64,000 bases of DNA from Evernia prunastri (Eukaryota > Ascomycota > Lecanoromycetes > Lecanorales > Parmeliaceae): contig NKYR01000062.1 in NCBI GenBank assembly GCA_003184365.1, positions 1-64,000 of the forward strand. The letters run 5' to 3'. The notes beneath the pieces were generated by a model, which saw only the letters and a list, made by a program, of their open reading frames with translations, did not search any database and had not been told where the DNA came from. Both the position numbers and the translations under genes were made by a program. Positions 44,402 to 56,700 of the stretch are shown piece by piece. Every line of letters starts with the position of its first letter. Positions within the stretch are counted from its first letter, which is position 1.

Positions 44402-46829
44402 TTTGACGGAGAGAAGTGAGCTACTATACAGCAAGGGATTTGGTGAAAGTAGATAAGGAGAGAGACTTGGATGCCGAAGTGGCTGGTAAAAGAGCTCTTG
44501 CTGCCTAGCAACAAGGCTTGGCAGGGTCCGCTTTATGGCCAAGACTTCCGTGCAAAGTCTCAGATGACACCCCACCTCCCCACTGCCTGGACCATGCGCT
44601 TAGAATATATTCCGAGGTGCACCTAACCTGGGTTCACTATGAGGGCTCATTGCCCTTGTCAGGCCGTGCAGGGCCAACAGAAGTCCCCAAAGTTCAATCT
44701 ATACGCTGCTAGAAAATAATACTAGAGTACTTCGCTACAAGCTCGAGTTCCGAGGGTAGGGTCAGGGCTACAGGCCAGCCTTGGTTCAGGCTCAAAGAGA
44801 GGCACATCTACTTTATGAGCAGCAGATACCAGCGACTTGTTATCCGACCGCTTCGGAATTAAGGATGTGCAGTGTGGTCGAAAAGATACGAGTAGCCCAA
44901 TCCATGTCGCTTTATAATTCCATTGGGAGCAAGACAGACTTATTAAAGTGATCCATCGCTTGCAAGACGTCAGCAAGAGACTTAACGAAAGGGGGCAAGG
45001 ATTAGGACGGAGAAAAGCGATGCTGAGCAGTTCAAACCTTGACTTCCTCAGAAACGCCTTTCATGTGCCGCTTAAGGAGTTGAGTGCGATGCCAAACTTT
45101 TCGAAGAGCATCATGCAGAGTTTAGCACGAAGTGAAAACCCTTTCATCTCGCACAATCTCCATTGCTCCCCGAGGGAGCCAAATGCTGTACCTTTGGTCT
45201 TGAGAAGATTCCGCCCTACGAGAGCGAGTGGTTTAGAGGCTTTTGTCAAGGGTATGATCCAGATTTGACACAGGGTGACTTTGTCCGAGTAATCCAGCAA
45301 TGCCCTGTACTCGTAAAAGAGCAATTCGGAAAAGAACGCTACTGTTCTGCCTGGCTTCAGGAGATCTTGGACGACGATGTGGACCTGTTGTGCGGAACCC
45401 CATTGCTCTGAACCCAAGACTGCAGTCACGAAAGGGATCAAGCAAGCCGACTTAGACTGTAGTAACGAGACTTGGTGCAGCCTCAAGCCGACAGACATAG
45501 GGGGATCTGCCCAGGTTTCTTCGCTGCAATATTTCGCGCCAACCCGAGCTTGATGCGTGCTAAATTGGCTGTGTCCCAGCATTTGACTGACATGTGGAAG
45601 CTATCAAGGCGCTGCCTCGGAAATATTTTGTCTTCTTACACGAGTACCGTGATCAGCACACAAAATACAGTAGCTCGAGTGTATGGTACCTAAGATGGAC
45701 AAAGCGCCTACTGACGCACGAGCTGTCGAGGATTGGGATTTATCTTGCCGTGAAGTCGATAGATGCTTGAGATCTACTGAAGGGCGTGGCTAATCTTCGC
45801 AAATATAAAGCCTCGCGTCACAAGTGAAGTTTGTTTCGAAACCAGCACATGGGAGGGTCAAAGAGCGGCACCGTAGAATCTGGTGCTAGAAAACAGTCGC
45901 TCCAGTCGGGAAATGGCTTTGCTGATAGCAGTCATGAGAAGCATTCAAGAGTCGTTGTGTTATCGCAGCAGCGTGCATCGACGCCGTCAACCACCTCGGG
46001 CGCAGAGGCAAGATTCGTGGTATCGCATTAACAAGCAGCCAATAGTCACGGTCGAGGATGCCTTGTCAATTTCCCAGACATAAGCTCAGCATTACCGATA
46101 TACCGGAGCACGGAAACTGGAGCACTTCATCACGAGCAATCATACAGGACTTTGATAAACACCGCCAGACGATACGAGAGATATATATCTTATCAGAGCT
46201 TGCGAAATAACATTGAATCAGGGCTTTTAGCTGAGAAAATAGTCTATATTCTGCCACCACATAGTAATAACCCAGAGACAAGCATTAGGTATTTATAGCA
46301 TACCAAAAGAATTGTAAAATAGTGCTTGTGTGGTGAGGCACCTTTTGGATTTTGCTGTCGCGTCTCCTCGTGTCCAAAACATCATAATCGATGCAATCCT
46401 AGAAAGGGAAGTTCAAGCGTACAAGCGAATACGCAAGTGTTCATGGTTAGTCAAGAGCCTTTGCATGTGCTTATTGAAGGCTTGAAGGATTGAATGGTGA
46501 ATCGAATGGTAAGCTGGGAAATGAAAGGCTCACCACGTAACGTATGTGTAGTAGATAGATACACAGCCCCCAAGATGGCTTGCATACCACAAGTAATTGC
46601 TTGTCTCACCTTTTCACAACTTTCTGACCCGTTGCTTGGCTTCGCCATAATGTATTCCACTTTACTATTCTCAGACCCACCGGAAAATTACAAGTGCGTA
46701 AGGTACTACATCTGCTGTTAGGTACTTACAACATGTTAATCGTCTCGTCAGCCTCCAAAATAGACAAGGCCCGGCGGAATTAAATCGATGCTCAACCTCT
46801 AATCTCTCCCCCTTGCCCTTGCGCGAACA
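44402..46829. other. 2.4-kb spacer without a supported gene
   Basis: A minus-strand frame at 45061-45582 (173 codons) and a plus-strand frame at 44948-45268 overlap in antisense. Neither has a domain I know. The right end should hold the promoter of the 831-aa gene. Confidence 0.45.
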
Positions 46830-49568
46830 ATGCCATCTAAGTCAACTTTTCTCCCTTCGCACAAAAACATCAGTCGTTCAGAAATCTCAGTGAATTCGCA
46901 AGAGGAAAGGGACATCGATCCACCCTATCCTACGACATCGGATCACCATCACGAGGAGGGGCTACCATATCGTTCACAAGAAGCAGGATTCTACCAATTG
47001 GCGTCTGTTCCAACGAGACCCCAGAGTCAATTGCCATCGGGTCCAACAAGATCTCAGAGTCATCGCCTTCCAACCTTGCTCAACACTACTGACCAGACAT
47101 CCATCAGCCTTCACAGCACGCCAAGCTCGGCGGTTGAGGACGATAGCCCAGACCGATATTACCAGCAATCTCAAAGAGTACCAGTGCACAAACCGGAGCA
47201 GAAAAAGAGGCGCTTCTTTGGACTTGGGGGTTCATCTAAAGAAGTCAGGCAAGACAAGCTTGAAAAGGTTGGCAGGAGTACATCTATTAGAAGAAAGGAC
47301 CAACCGCAACAGCCCGAGGCTCACAACAGTGACGCTCGCAACCGCACCGAGCAACAAAGCTGGTCTGCCTCGAAACCTTTGAACGATAGGGAAGAGCCAG
47401 AAAGGTATGCCTTTTCAGAATGATTTTCCTTTGACGAAAATGGAAGTTTGAGTCGCACCGCATATGGTTCCGGGGGGTGGAGGGTGGGGTTGATTTCCTT
47501 GCCAAAAACTCCAGACTTGACCTACAATTCGTCCATTTTATGATGAAACATGCTGAATACAAAACCTTGAACAGTGGGGCCGCTCTACGAACCTCGTATG
47601 CCCAGTACACGGCGTCGGAAAAAGACCCGCTGCGATCACCAGGTTTTCCACCCCCTCTTACTCACGAGGAATATCTCAACGGCAGGTCAACGCAGCAAGC
47701 TATAGTCTCGGATTCAGCAACCCGGCAGCCTTTGGAGCGTCAGTCGTCTTCTCAGTCACCCAAAACTGCTCGCCAGCAGCCTTCGTCTTACCACCCTTCT
47801 CCTTCTTCCGCAACCTCAACCTCCAGTCACCCTTTTGCACATAGGGGCCAACACGAGACGCTTCAGCAGTTATACCAAGACCAGAATAGCAGACCATCAT
47901 CGGCACAGTCACTGGAGCCTCACCCTGTTTCACAGTATCCGCGAGCCTCGGATTCTCACCAAAATAAGCAAGAGCAGAGCCAGGTTTCACCCGCGATATA
48001 TATGCAGGGCTCAATGGGACCGCCCCAAACTCAGCAAGTCCCTCCAACCAGACGCTCAAGCGAGGCGACACAGCAAAGTTCATCGTCAGGAGGTCAGGGT
48101 CGGGAAGGGGGCAACTATCAACAGTATAATCAAGGTGTCCAGCAAGGCCCAACTCTTCCTTCCAGCGCCCCGCCACAGTACAGCGCTCAGCTAGCCCCTC
48201 AAGGTCAAAGTTACAGGGGGAACGCTCAATCCCCAATGACGCAACAAGAAGGTCGAAGTACACCGCCTCCCAATAGGTCTCGGGACGATCTATCGGGCCT
48301 AGACGTTGCCCAATTGCTTAATCGTCATGATGAATTGCGTAGGCCTATCTTTCTTGCATCTTTGTCGTACAGCTATGTTCCATTTATCTGATACTAACCA
48401 AATCTTGATAGAGGATAAATACCGCAAAGTAAAGAAATACTACTTTGACAAAGATGCCCAAGTCCAACAGCTTCAGAACACGCTTGCCCATCAGCGCCTA
48501 TCACAATCCCGCACTTCTTTAGACGATAACGAATACTCGAACAGGTTCCAACGCCTTGACGGCGCTATCAACAACCTCGCTTTCAACATTCGGCGTGACT
48601 GGCGGTCTGTTCCCCCCTGGCTTGCACCTCATGTCAACCGGGATGCAGCAACTCAGCCAACAAAGGAGATGACAGCTGTTGGCCGTGCTTGCATATCTCG
48701 ATGGCTCGTAGATGAACTACTAGAACGCTACTTTCATCCCTCACTAGAACCCGGTTTCTCAGCGCAGCTAAAAATCATAGAAAAGAACCTCCGGCGTTTT
48801 GCTGCCCCAACTCCTTCAGAGGAAGAAAAGGACTCTCTTCTTGCCAGGATATCGAATTGGCGCCTAGCGACTCTAGATGGACTACAAGAAGTCCTGTCAT
48901 CTTCTCAAGCAGCCGAAAATCGCGCTTCGTTAACTGAATCACTCGTTGAGAAACTGACAGCTAGCCTCTCAATGATGTTGAAAGAACCTTCGCCGCCAGG
49001 TCTCGAAGGTGGCGTATCAATGATCGTGGAACTTGCTGTCGGCATAGCTGCTAACCTGCCGCTGGAAAGCCGAGACGTCTTTGTCGAGTATGTCGCCCCC
49101 GGCGTTCTCGTGCAAGAAGCCTGGATGAAAATTGAAACTGGTTTACCCGCTTTGACCAATCCAGGCGAAGGACCTACGGAGGCCGACGGCGGAAGCATCG
49201 GTTCGAAGCAGACTGAGGAAACCGGATCCATTGAAAGTCGTGATACCGGCACTAGCACCGGGAATGGCAGCGAAGACACTGCTAAAGAAATGGCGATACA
49301 GCAGCAAGCGCAACAGCAAGCGCAGCAGCAACAGGCGGTGCAAGGAAAGAAGAAGGGAATGTTCACTGGTTTCATGGGCGGCGCAGGAGGAAAGAAAAGT
49401 AGTGTCTCGGGGGCATCTCCTGGCCCACAACCACAACAGGGGCAGTCACAAGTGCAGCAACAATCGAGTCCACCAAAAGAGGACAGAGTCAGGTTTTCCA
49501 CATTTATGGCGGTCGAGGTCAGGGGTCGAAGCGTGCTCATGAAAGCACCTGTCTATGTCCGAGAGTAA
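46830..49568 (+). CDS. Conserved-looking Gln/Ser-rich protein of unknown function
   Basis: Three exons, 46830-47404, 47575-48338 and 48412-49568, give 831 aa. The 170-nt and 73-nt introns close in phase, and the second has a perfect TACTAAC branch site. Residues 1-430 are low complexity, with Ser, Gln, Pro and His. A predicted helix (DELQDKYRKVKKYYFDKDAQVQQLQ) opens the ordered half, which runs to about residue 690 and includes WRSVPPWLAPHV, AVGRACISRWLVDELLERYFHP and VFVEYVAPGVLVQEAW. A poly-Gln/Ala run and a basic Gly-rich stretch (KKKGMFTGFMGGAGGKK) follow, and the end is FMAVEVRGRSVLMKAPVYVRE. No catalytic motif is seen. It may be a scaffold protein, but that is a guess. Confidence 0.8.
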
Positions 49569-50097
49569 CTCAATCCTCTTGTGCAACAACCCGATCTTTG
49601 ATGGCTTTGCTCTGCAAGTTCCAGGAGTCAGGAACACGTTCCAAATAAGACAGAAGTGTTGGCCAACGGTGAGATGTTGATGGCAAACGATGAGTTGATG
49701 AACAGCGAATTTGGTATACCGAGATCGATGACTGAGACTAAAAGATATATTCTTTCAAATGTTATATATACCCTATTTACAGGTCAATGAGCACGCGCAG
49801 TTTCTATTTGGACATGCAAAATCTAAATGTTGGTCTTCCTATGCCAGAATTTCTATGGAACCTCACCAGCTCTCTTTCAACACCGCAGCATTTTCTCTTC
49901 TCTTCTGTGAGCTTCAGGCACGTTGGTGAGCAAAGTGACGGGTTTCAATTCTTTGGATTTACCAATTCGGTACAATTGTGGGAGTTTCGCCGGAGCTGGA
50001 CCCTTGTTAAAAATCATCTCCTCTGACACTCATCCTGTCTTCGACGGTCCAAAGCTTGCAAGTTGCCTCACTTGTGACTGTCCAATCATATCCCATC
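49569..50097. other. Spacer between convergent genes
   Basis: No gene is seen. The 3' ends of the Gln-rich gene and of the HAD gene should fall here. Confidence 0.5.
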
Positions 50098-51305
50098 TTA
50101 CAATTTCGCCCTTCGAGTGGTATCGTCCATCAAATCTACGCCTCCCAGGACTCCCTCCAGCTCTTTCACAGCTCTCCAAGTTTTGCCCAATTGGACCTTT
50201 ATCGTTTTCATTCCCACCTCCCTTCCCGTTTTCAAATTCTCTCCAATGTCGTCCAGAAAGACGACATCTTCCGGGTTGACCCCTTTCCCACCTTTGTGCT
50301 TGTCAAACTCATCTAAGCGCTGAAGGGCGAGGTCATATATATCGCGTGATGGTTTTCGCATGCCAACTTCCGCACTGGCGATGTAAACGTCAAAGTAGTC
50401 CTTGAGATTGAACAAGAAGGCGTCTGCAACTTTCGAACTAGGAGGAGAAGAAGAAGAAGAAGAAAGCCCCTTTCTGCTCCAAGGATGGCCTGGCGGATAG
50501 ATGACCGTGTTAGAGAGGGCCCCAATGATAGGACGATCTTTTTGGCTCAGAAGTCGTTCAAGCGCTGGAAAGATATAAGGATCGGGATGGCGTGAAGCAC
50601 TCATCATGGACCAGAAGAGGGATTCACCGTCAATCGATGGTATTGGAGGTACCGAGGATCCGATATTACTGGATGGCGACGGAGAATTGATCTTAGCTTT
50701 GGGTGTCGAGTCTTCATCGATCTTGCCGTTGCCGGATGACTCAACCACGTCCTCGGATTCTATGCTGACAGGGTCTCCAATCGTGGTATCTTTTGCCAGC
50801 TTCGAAAGTGAAGGTTTCCTGTCGTTTGTATCATCCCCTGAAGACTTTTTCTCGGAGGCCGAGGAGTGTGCTCCTCGATCATTGTTTGTGGGCTCGGAAT
50901 CTGCAGTCTCAGCTTTCAAGCTAACGTGATCCCCTAACTGCGTTGGCTTAGCCCTGTCTTTCAACTTTTTCTTCCCATTTGTAAAAGTTGTGTGAAACTC
51001 CCTCCAAGCATTTTTGTTCTGGAGATCCGCCGAGAAGCCCTTGAAGAACTCTGCATCCATCTTGATTTCTCCGCGTTCGAGACGCTGCCAATGGCCATTG
51101 GGGGAATTGTATCTAATTGCGTAGTTGATCCAATCGGGCTCAATACTGTGCTTACGTTCGAAATCGATGATGCCCTGAAAAGGAGAGAGTACCTAGCAAG
51201 CGTGTTAATATACAAGAACCTCTCTGGCGGAAGTGACAACAATGAGCGTACACAAACACCGCCAATATCGAACAGCACGGCCTTTGGGGTTTTTGCGGGT
51301 GCCAT
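50098..51305 (-). CDS. HAD-like hydrolase with a long disordered insertion
   Basis: Two exons, complement(51252-51305, 50098-51192), 382 aa; the 59-nt intron closes in phase. Motif I is LFDIGGV, with the nucleophile Asp at about 13 but Gly where the second Asp normally stands. This variant is seen in the epoxide-hydrolase-N/ACAD10-like branch. Motif II is IGALSNT, motif III is RKPSRDIYDLAL and motif IV is VVFLDDIGENL. Between the cap start (FFKGFSADL) and SLFWSMM lies an insertion of about 100 Ser/Asp/Lys-rich residues, and a Ser run sits near the middle of the core. Most HADs of this type are about 230-250 aa, so this one is enlarged. The substrate is unknown. Confidence 0.85.
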
Positions 51306-51473
51306 GGGGATTTTTGCAGAATGGTTCGATCAATCCGAAGATGATGTGAGAGTATCAAGGTCTAGAGTAGAGAATTTATGTACAATTATAAAAAAAGATG
51401 ATGCCATGACTATAGATTATACGTTACTTTCCTTGCCGAGGCAAAGCCTCGAAAGCTTATCGATAAGAAGAAC

Positions 51474-52176
51474 TTGTCTCCATTAGCTTTCGACCCCCTG
51501 CTTAGACCGTGACTTTAATTTTTAGCTGCATAGTGAGTCGGTCCCCGCAGGGGGTCTGCACCAAAAACCCCCTGTTTCTTGTATTCTATTCTAAATATGC
51601 CAAGCCTACAGCGAAAATTGACTGCCCTAGTTAGAATACTGAAATTTATAGTAATATTCGGAAGATGGCCCAAGTTTGGCTATCGGGTCCGGGTCCGGGT
51701 CCGGATCCGAAAAGTCTTGGCATGTTTAGGACTTTTGATCAACATGCTCCCCCCCTTTCTATCATTGATAATTCGATTTGAATGCCGTGTTTGGAGGGTC
51801 TCGGACGCTGAGAGATAGGAAATCTAGCGCCGAGACCCGTTGCCGGAAAGAGGTAACCCGTTGGTTAGGTCATTTAGATAGGGAACGTAATAGGTCTGGT
51901 GTCAACTGTCCTCGAAGGTTAGTAAGGTATACAACGCGGGATATTGCCGTAGGGAGTTAGATTTTGTTACTAACGAATTCGCTATATAATTCTACGCGTC
52001 GTAGTATATATTTCTAAGTGGTTTTGATGAGAATTGATGGATCTGTGATTGATTCAAAAATTTGTTGACACGAAGCTCGTTTTGGATAAAAACGGGGTTT
52101 CTGGAGCAGGCGTCCTACAACAAAAGTCCGCGAAGCGATCTAGACTTTTTTGAGCTTAGTTCCAGCGCTAACTTGT
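51474..52176 (+). repeat. 703-bp direct repeat, copy 1
   Basis: This block is nearly identical to 52188-52890 (offset 714 bp). I spot two substitutions by eye: T versus G near 51555 and C versus A near 51731. It holds CGGGTC repeats near 51690 and a hairpin CAGGGGGT / ACCCCCTG at 51548-51574. Short open frames inside show no known domain. It could be part of an unrecognised transposable element. Confidence 0.9.
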
Positions 52177-52187
52177 NTGCCAGACGT
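52177..52187. other. Junction between repeat copies, with an ambiguous base (N)
   Basis: Eleven bases, the first an N, separate the two copies. An undetermined base exactly at the junction of two near-identical blocks suggests a possible assembly join. Confidence 0.9.
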
Positions 52188-52890
52188 TTGTCTCCATTAG
52201 CTTTCGACCCCCTGCTTAGACCGTGACTTTAATTTTTAGCTGCATAGTGAGTCGGTCCCCGCAGGGGGGCTGCACCAAAAACCCCCTGTTTCTTGTATTC
52301 TATTCTAAATATGCCAAGCCTACAGCGAAAATTGACTGCCCTAGTTAGAATACTGAAATTTATAGTAATATTCGGAAGATGGCCCAAGTTTGGCTATCGG
52401 GTCCGGGTCCGGGTCCGGATCCGAAAAGTCTTGGCATGTTTAGGAATTTTGATCAACATGCTCCCCCCCTTTCTATCATTGATAATTCGATTTGAATGCC
52501 GTGTTTGGAGGGTCTCGGACGCTGAGAGATAGGAAATCTAGCGCCGAGACCCGTTGCCGGAAAGAGGTAACCCGTTGGTTAGGTCATTTAGATAGGGAAC
52601 GTAATAGGTCTGGTGTCAACTGTCCTCGAAGGTTAGTAAGGTATACAACGCGGGATATTGCCGTAGGGAGTTAGATTTTGTTACTAACGAATTCGCTATA
52701 TAATTCTACGCGTCGTAGTATATATTTCTAAGTGGTTTTGATGAGAATTGATGGATCTGTGATTGATTCAAAAATTTGTTGACACGAAGCTCGTTTTGGA
52801 TAAAAACGGGGTTTCTGGAGCAGGCGTCCTACAACAAAAGTCCGCGAAGCGATCTAGACTTTTTTGAGCTTAGTTCCAGCGCTAACTTGT
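52188..52890 (+). repeat. 703-bp direct repeat, copy 2
   Basis: Second copy of the block at 51474-52176. Its hairpin arm is mutated (GGGGGG in place of GGGGGT). Downstream sequence after 52890 continues as unique DNA. Confidence 0.9.
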
Positions 52891-53046
52891 TAGCCTTTGG
52901 GACTAAGGTAGGACGCCGGCGCGAAGGAGGCAAGCCAGACGATGGGATAATGCGCCTTGGATGTCCGAAACCTATCTTCGTAAGCCTGGGATCTCCCTGG
53001 CTCTTTCACAAATCGAAGAGAACAACCATTCATATCCCCCTCTCCA

Positions 53047-53635
53047 GTGCCTGAATCAGTTACTAGCATGTACTTTCACAAGATCGAAAAGCCGGATCAG
53101 AAAGAAGAGCTCATGCTATCGATTCACCCAAGACGGCAAGCCTCGCAGCCCATGTCTTTACCATCTGGATGTGAAATCTCTACCCTCCCACCAAAATTAG
53201 AGCCACTTGGCGCTTTCCCACCATATTCGTGTCCACGAAAAGTCGAACTGCGCAGAAGCGTCTCGCAAGACCGAGTCGTCCTTGTGGAAACCATTAGGCC
53301 GCGATCATCTGGTCCCATAGTCTGCCAACGGGCAACGGCGTGGTTCATTTGCCGAAAGACCGCTGCCAAAAGAATTGCAGAGGGACACTCGGTCCCTGTC
53401 CATAGCTGAGTCGAGCGGCCAAGCTGAGCCCAGCCTACTATCTGCCAAAAACCCTCGCCAATCGAAGGACATTGTCGGTCCCATCACCCTTCGGCAGTCA
53501 GGCAGTGCGGTCCAGCCGCTCATTCGGAGTGGAAGACGGTCGAGTGTAAGTCATCACAGCCCAAGACAGTCAGCTACGAGTATCCGATCCGGAGATGAAG
53601 CTCGAAGTATCATCCGATCTCCACAAGTCCTGTGA
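53047..53635 (+). pseudogene. Frameshifted remnant of a protein gene
   Basis: A plus-strand frame (53047 to a TGA at 53409) reads as Ser/Pro-rich protein with a segment VVLVETIRPRSSGPIV. An overlapping frame from 53375 continues in the same style (SLSIAESSGQAEPSLLSAK...) and ends at 53635. A shift of one frame near 53390 would join them. No good splice pair removes it, and the 5' side runs into the duplicated block. I read it as a decayed, possibly truncated gene. No family is recognised. Confidence 0.35.
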
Positions 53636-53789
53636 GTCATGGAGGTGGATCTAATGACAATCACTTGCCAGCTAACATACTACTGTGCCGAGCTCGGAGA
53701 CGTGAAGACGTCCACGGTATTCTTGAATGATTCACACAGTTTCCTGCATCTGCTACAGCATTCATTGTGGCAAACATTACATTCCCCTA

Positions 53790-56700
53790 TTATTGTTGAC
53801 GGCGCATCGGCTGCAAAGATGGTATTGCGCTTGCACCTTCGCTGTCGTCATCCATCAAACCACTCGGAGCTGAAAGAAGAGCACCGGTGCTTCTTGGGGG
53901 GAGAGGAGGTCCATCAGGCTCGGTTGCCTGCCGCCCGTAGATCTCCTGCTGCTTCGGCGGAGGCAAAGTCGTCTTCATATCATTACCGAATGTTGGTTGT
54001 CCCCCTAACAGAGGCTTTGACGACTTAGGCTTTCCTTGTTCGTTGTTCCTACATTCTTGACTATGGTGCCGATTGCTGAGCAGAGCAGGTTTCTTTGGAA
54101 TTGGTGGAGCCACTTTGCGTGCTACATCCGGTGACATTGAGATTACTGACGACTGGCTGGAATCACTCGAATTTTGTCCACGAAGAGCGACTTCTCTCTT
54201 CAACGATTTGCGATTGATTTCAAGCGGCAAAGTTTGATTACCACCGAAACTTGGAGAAACTGTGTTAGAAATCTGCTCTTTAGTTTTGTCATATTTGAGG
54301 GCATGGCTGTCCCCAGGTATCGTTTTCCAATCTGGTTCGTCGGTAGGAATGAAAGGGTTCTGAGGTCTATTCATGTTGAGCACAGATCTATCGTCTGGAG
54401 CCTTGAAGTTTGATCTAGCCGGAAGCCCTGACCCAACAGATTAGAAATGTGTAGATGCGTGAATAGAGAACCAAGTTTTTATCTCTCACCGTTGTCCAAC
54501 CACCACTTGCGACGATCCGAACTGGCTGGAGGAAGTTCAGGAGCTATCGAGTCATAACCAATTGTGTCCTCATCATTCAAGTCATCGTTTCTCGCGTTAG
54601 CAGTGGTATCCCCAACTTCGGACCTTCGCTTTGTGTAGATCTCTCGACCTAGACTCTCTTTTCGAACTTCGTCGACGGCGCTCACAGCGCATTGGAAAGT
54701 CGCATAGACAGGTCTATGATCGGAGAAGCGGAGTGGCGCTGTACAGTAGTTTATTTGTTTGAGAATCTCTCCTCTTCGAAGGATCCGATCACACCACGCA
54801 GGTATTCTTGCCTTTTCTCTGGTACTTGTCAATAATAGGCTACTAAAGGGTGCCGGAAGAGCCTACGAGGTGTCGTAATCATCCGTGCCGTTGTTGTACT
54901 TATAGGTAGGCATGAAGGTAATTCTCGACTCGGAATAGAAGGGAAATGTATGCCCAGCGACCATCTGTAAGCTCAACTGTGCCCATGTCACTCAGCAAGC
55001 CCAATTAGAGACCCATTGCCTCGCGGCTTACCTGGTCGTTCTGATACAATGTATCGAGGTCGCCCGCTTTGATCAGCTGCCGTGCTTTATCATCGCTGAG
55101 ACCTATTCGGTAGTTGAAGTCGCCCAACCATATGATTGCATCATGGTCTTCAATCGATCGATTTCGCAGGAAGCGAAGGCCATTGCTGATTGTGCGATAG
55201 TCACGATTGCGTTCTTCATAGTTAGCAAAACCAGCAGCTAAGTGGGCCGTGACGAAGCAGATGCGTGTGTTCGCATAGTCCATTCGAATGGCCACCGCGC
55301 CTTTGTTTCCGGCCATGCCAGACATACCAGTCTTTCGATCGTTAGCTCAGTATGTCCAGACGCGAGTATTCTCTTGAAGCATACCTTCTTCACACTGCCT
55401 TCGACATTTTTGACTTTTTGTAGGATACCGGCTTTCACAAAGATCATGAGTGAGACTCCCACCAGCTGTCCACTGCGTAATAGGATATACTCCTCGACGG
55501 AGTGCTTACGAGCATTGTCGTTCAATGTTCGTCTCACAGCGTTCTCCCATGCCTGACGCCTTACCGGATCAGTAGACATGATCTGTTGTGGACTAAGCTC
55601 TACAATCTCTTGGAAGCCGACAACAAGAATGCCAGGATGCTGCTGCAATCGGTTGCTATCAGGCCACAGCCAGGCCGTCAGGTCTTCCTTGATGCCACTG
55701 CTGCGGCCGTTCAAATTGAAGGTTCCCACCCAAATTTGGACCGTATCAGGTGCTGAGTACTCATTGAACCTGGAACTTCGTTACTAAACATGAAAACAAT
55801 GGCTAGAATTTAGACACACCTTCTCTTGAGCTCGGCGCTTACATAGTCAGTAATGGGATCATACAGAAGAACAGGCGACTGATCCATCAAGCGTCCCTAA
55901 AGTAAGTTAGAATATTAAAGTAGTTTCAGCAACTTCTCGTTTCTTACCAATAACATGTCAATAGTATTCTGCCTTCCCTTGTCGGCGAAGTTGTTGATGT
56001 ACATTCTGGTGGCACTTTTGCGGGCATCAGCAATGGCACCAGCCAATGACATCTTCCCATGCCGGGTGAAGGAAGATTTCAAAGCCCCGGTGCCAGCATA
56101 GATCTTAGATAATGCCTGTGGCAGATATTAACTCGGGGCCCATACTCCCCAGATTACTTGTTACTCACATCTCCATTATCTGCCCAGAGGCTGGAATGCC
56201 TTACCCAGACGTCGGTTGCAGCATGCTCACTGCGATGCTGGAGAAATTGCTCCAAAGCCATTCGACTGATGATCGTTTGGATGAGGTTAGTGCGATCTAG
56301 GCAATCCAGGCAATTTGTGCGAAAGATGCCTTGCTGCTGAATTATCACAGCCTCTCCTATCTGTGCAACATTTTCAGCATCCAGAGACCGTTGAACAGAC
56401 GAGTCCATGTTTTCACACAGAAAATACGCAAAGCCGTCGGCACGCTCTTGGATGAGCCGTCTGACCATGCTTGCAGATTCATACCCCCCTGGCCCTTTTG
56501 TTTCGGCATGGAAATCGAACTGCGACTCAATAAGACGGTTTTCTGACGTTCCGCCAACGTCGACAGTTTGACTTAACGGGCTATGTAGCACATGGTAATT
56601 GTATCTTGCTGTTAAATCAGCCTCTCCAGGTTTTGACTCACTCAAAAGATTGAGGATGTGGATTGTGCCATAATCAGCTTCCAGAGATTCGAAGTGCTTA

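Noticed and set aside
45061..45582. Minus-strand frame of 173 codons
   Set aside because: It is matched by an equally long antisense frame, without any recognised domain or good start context.
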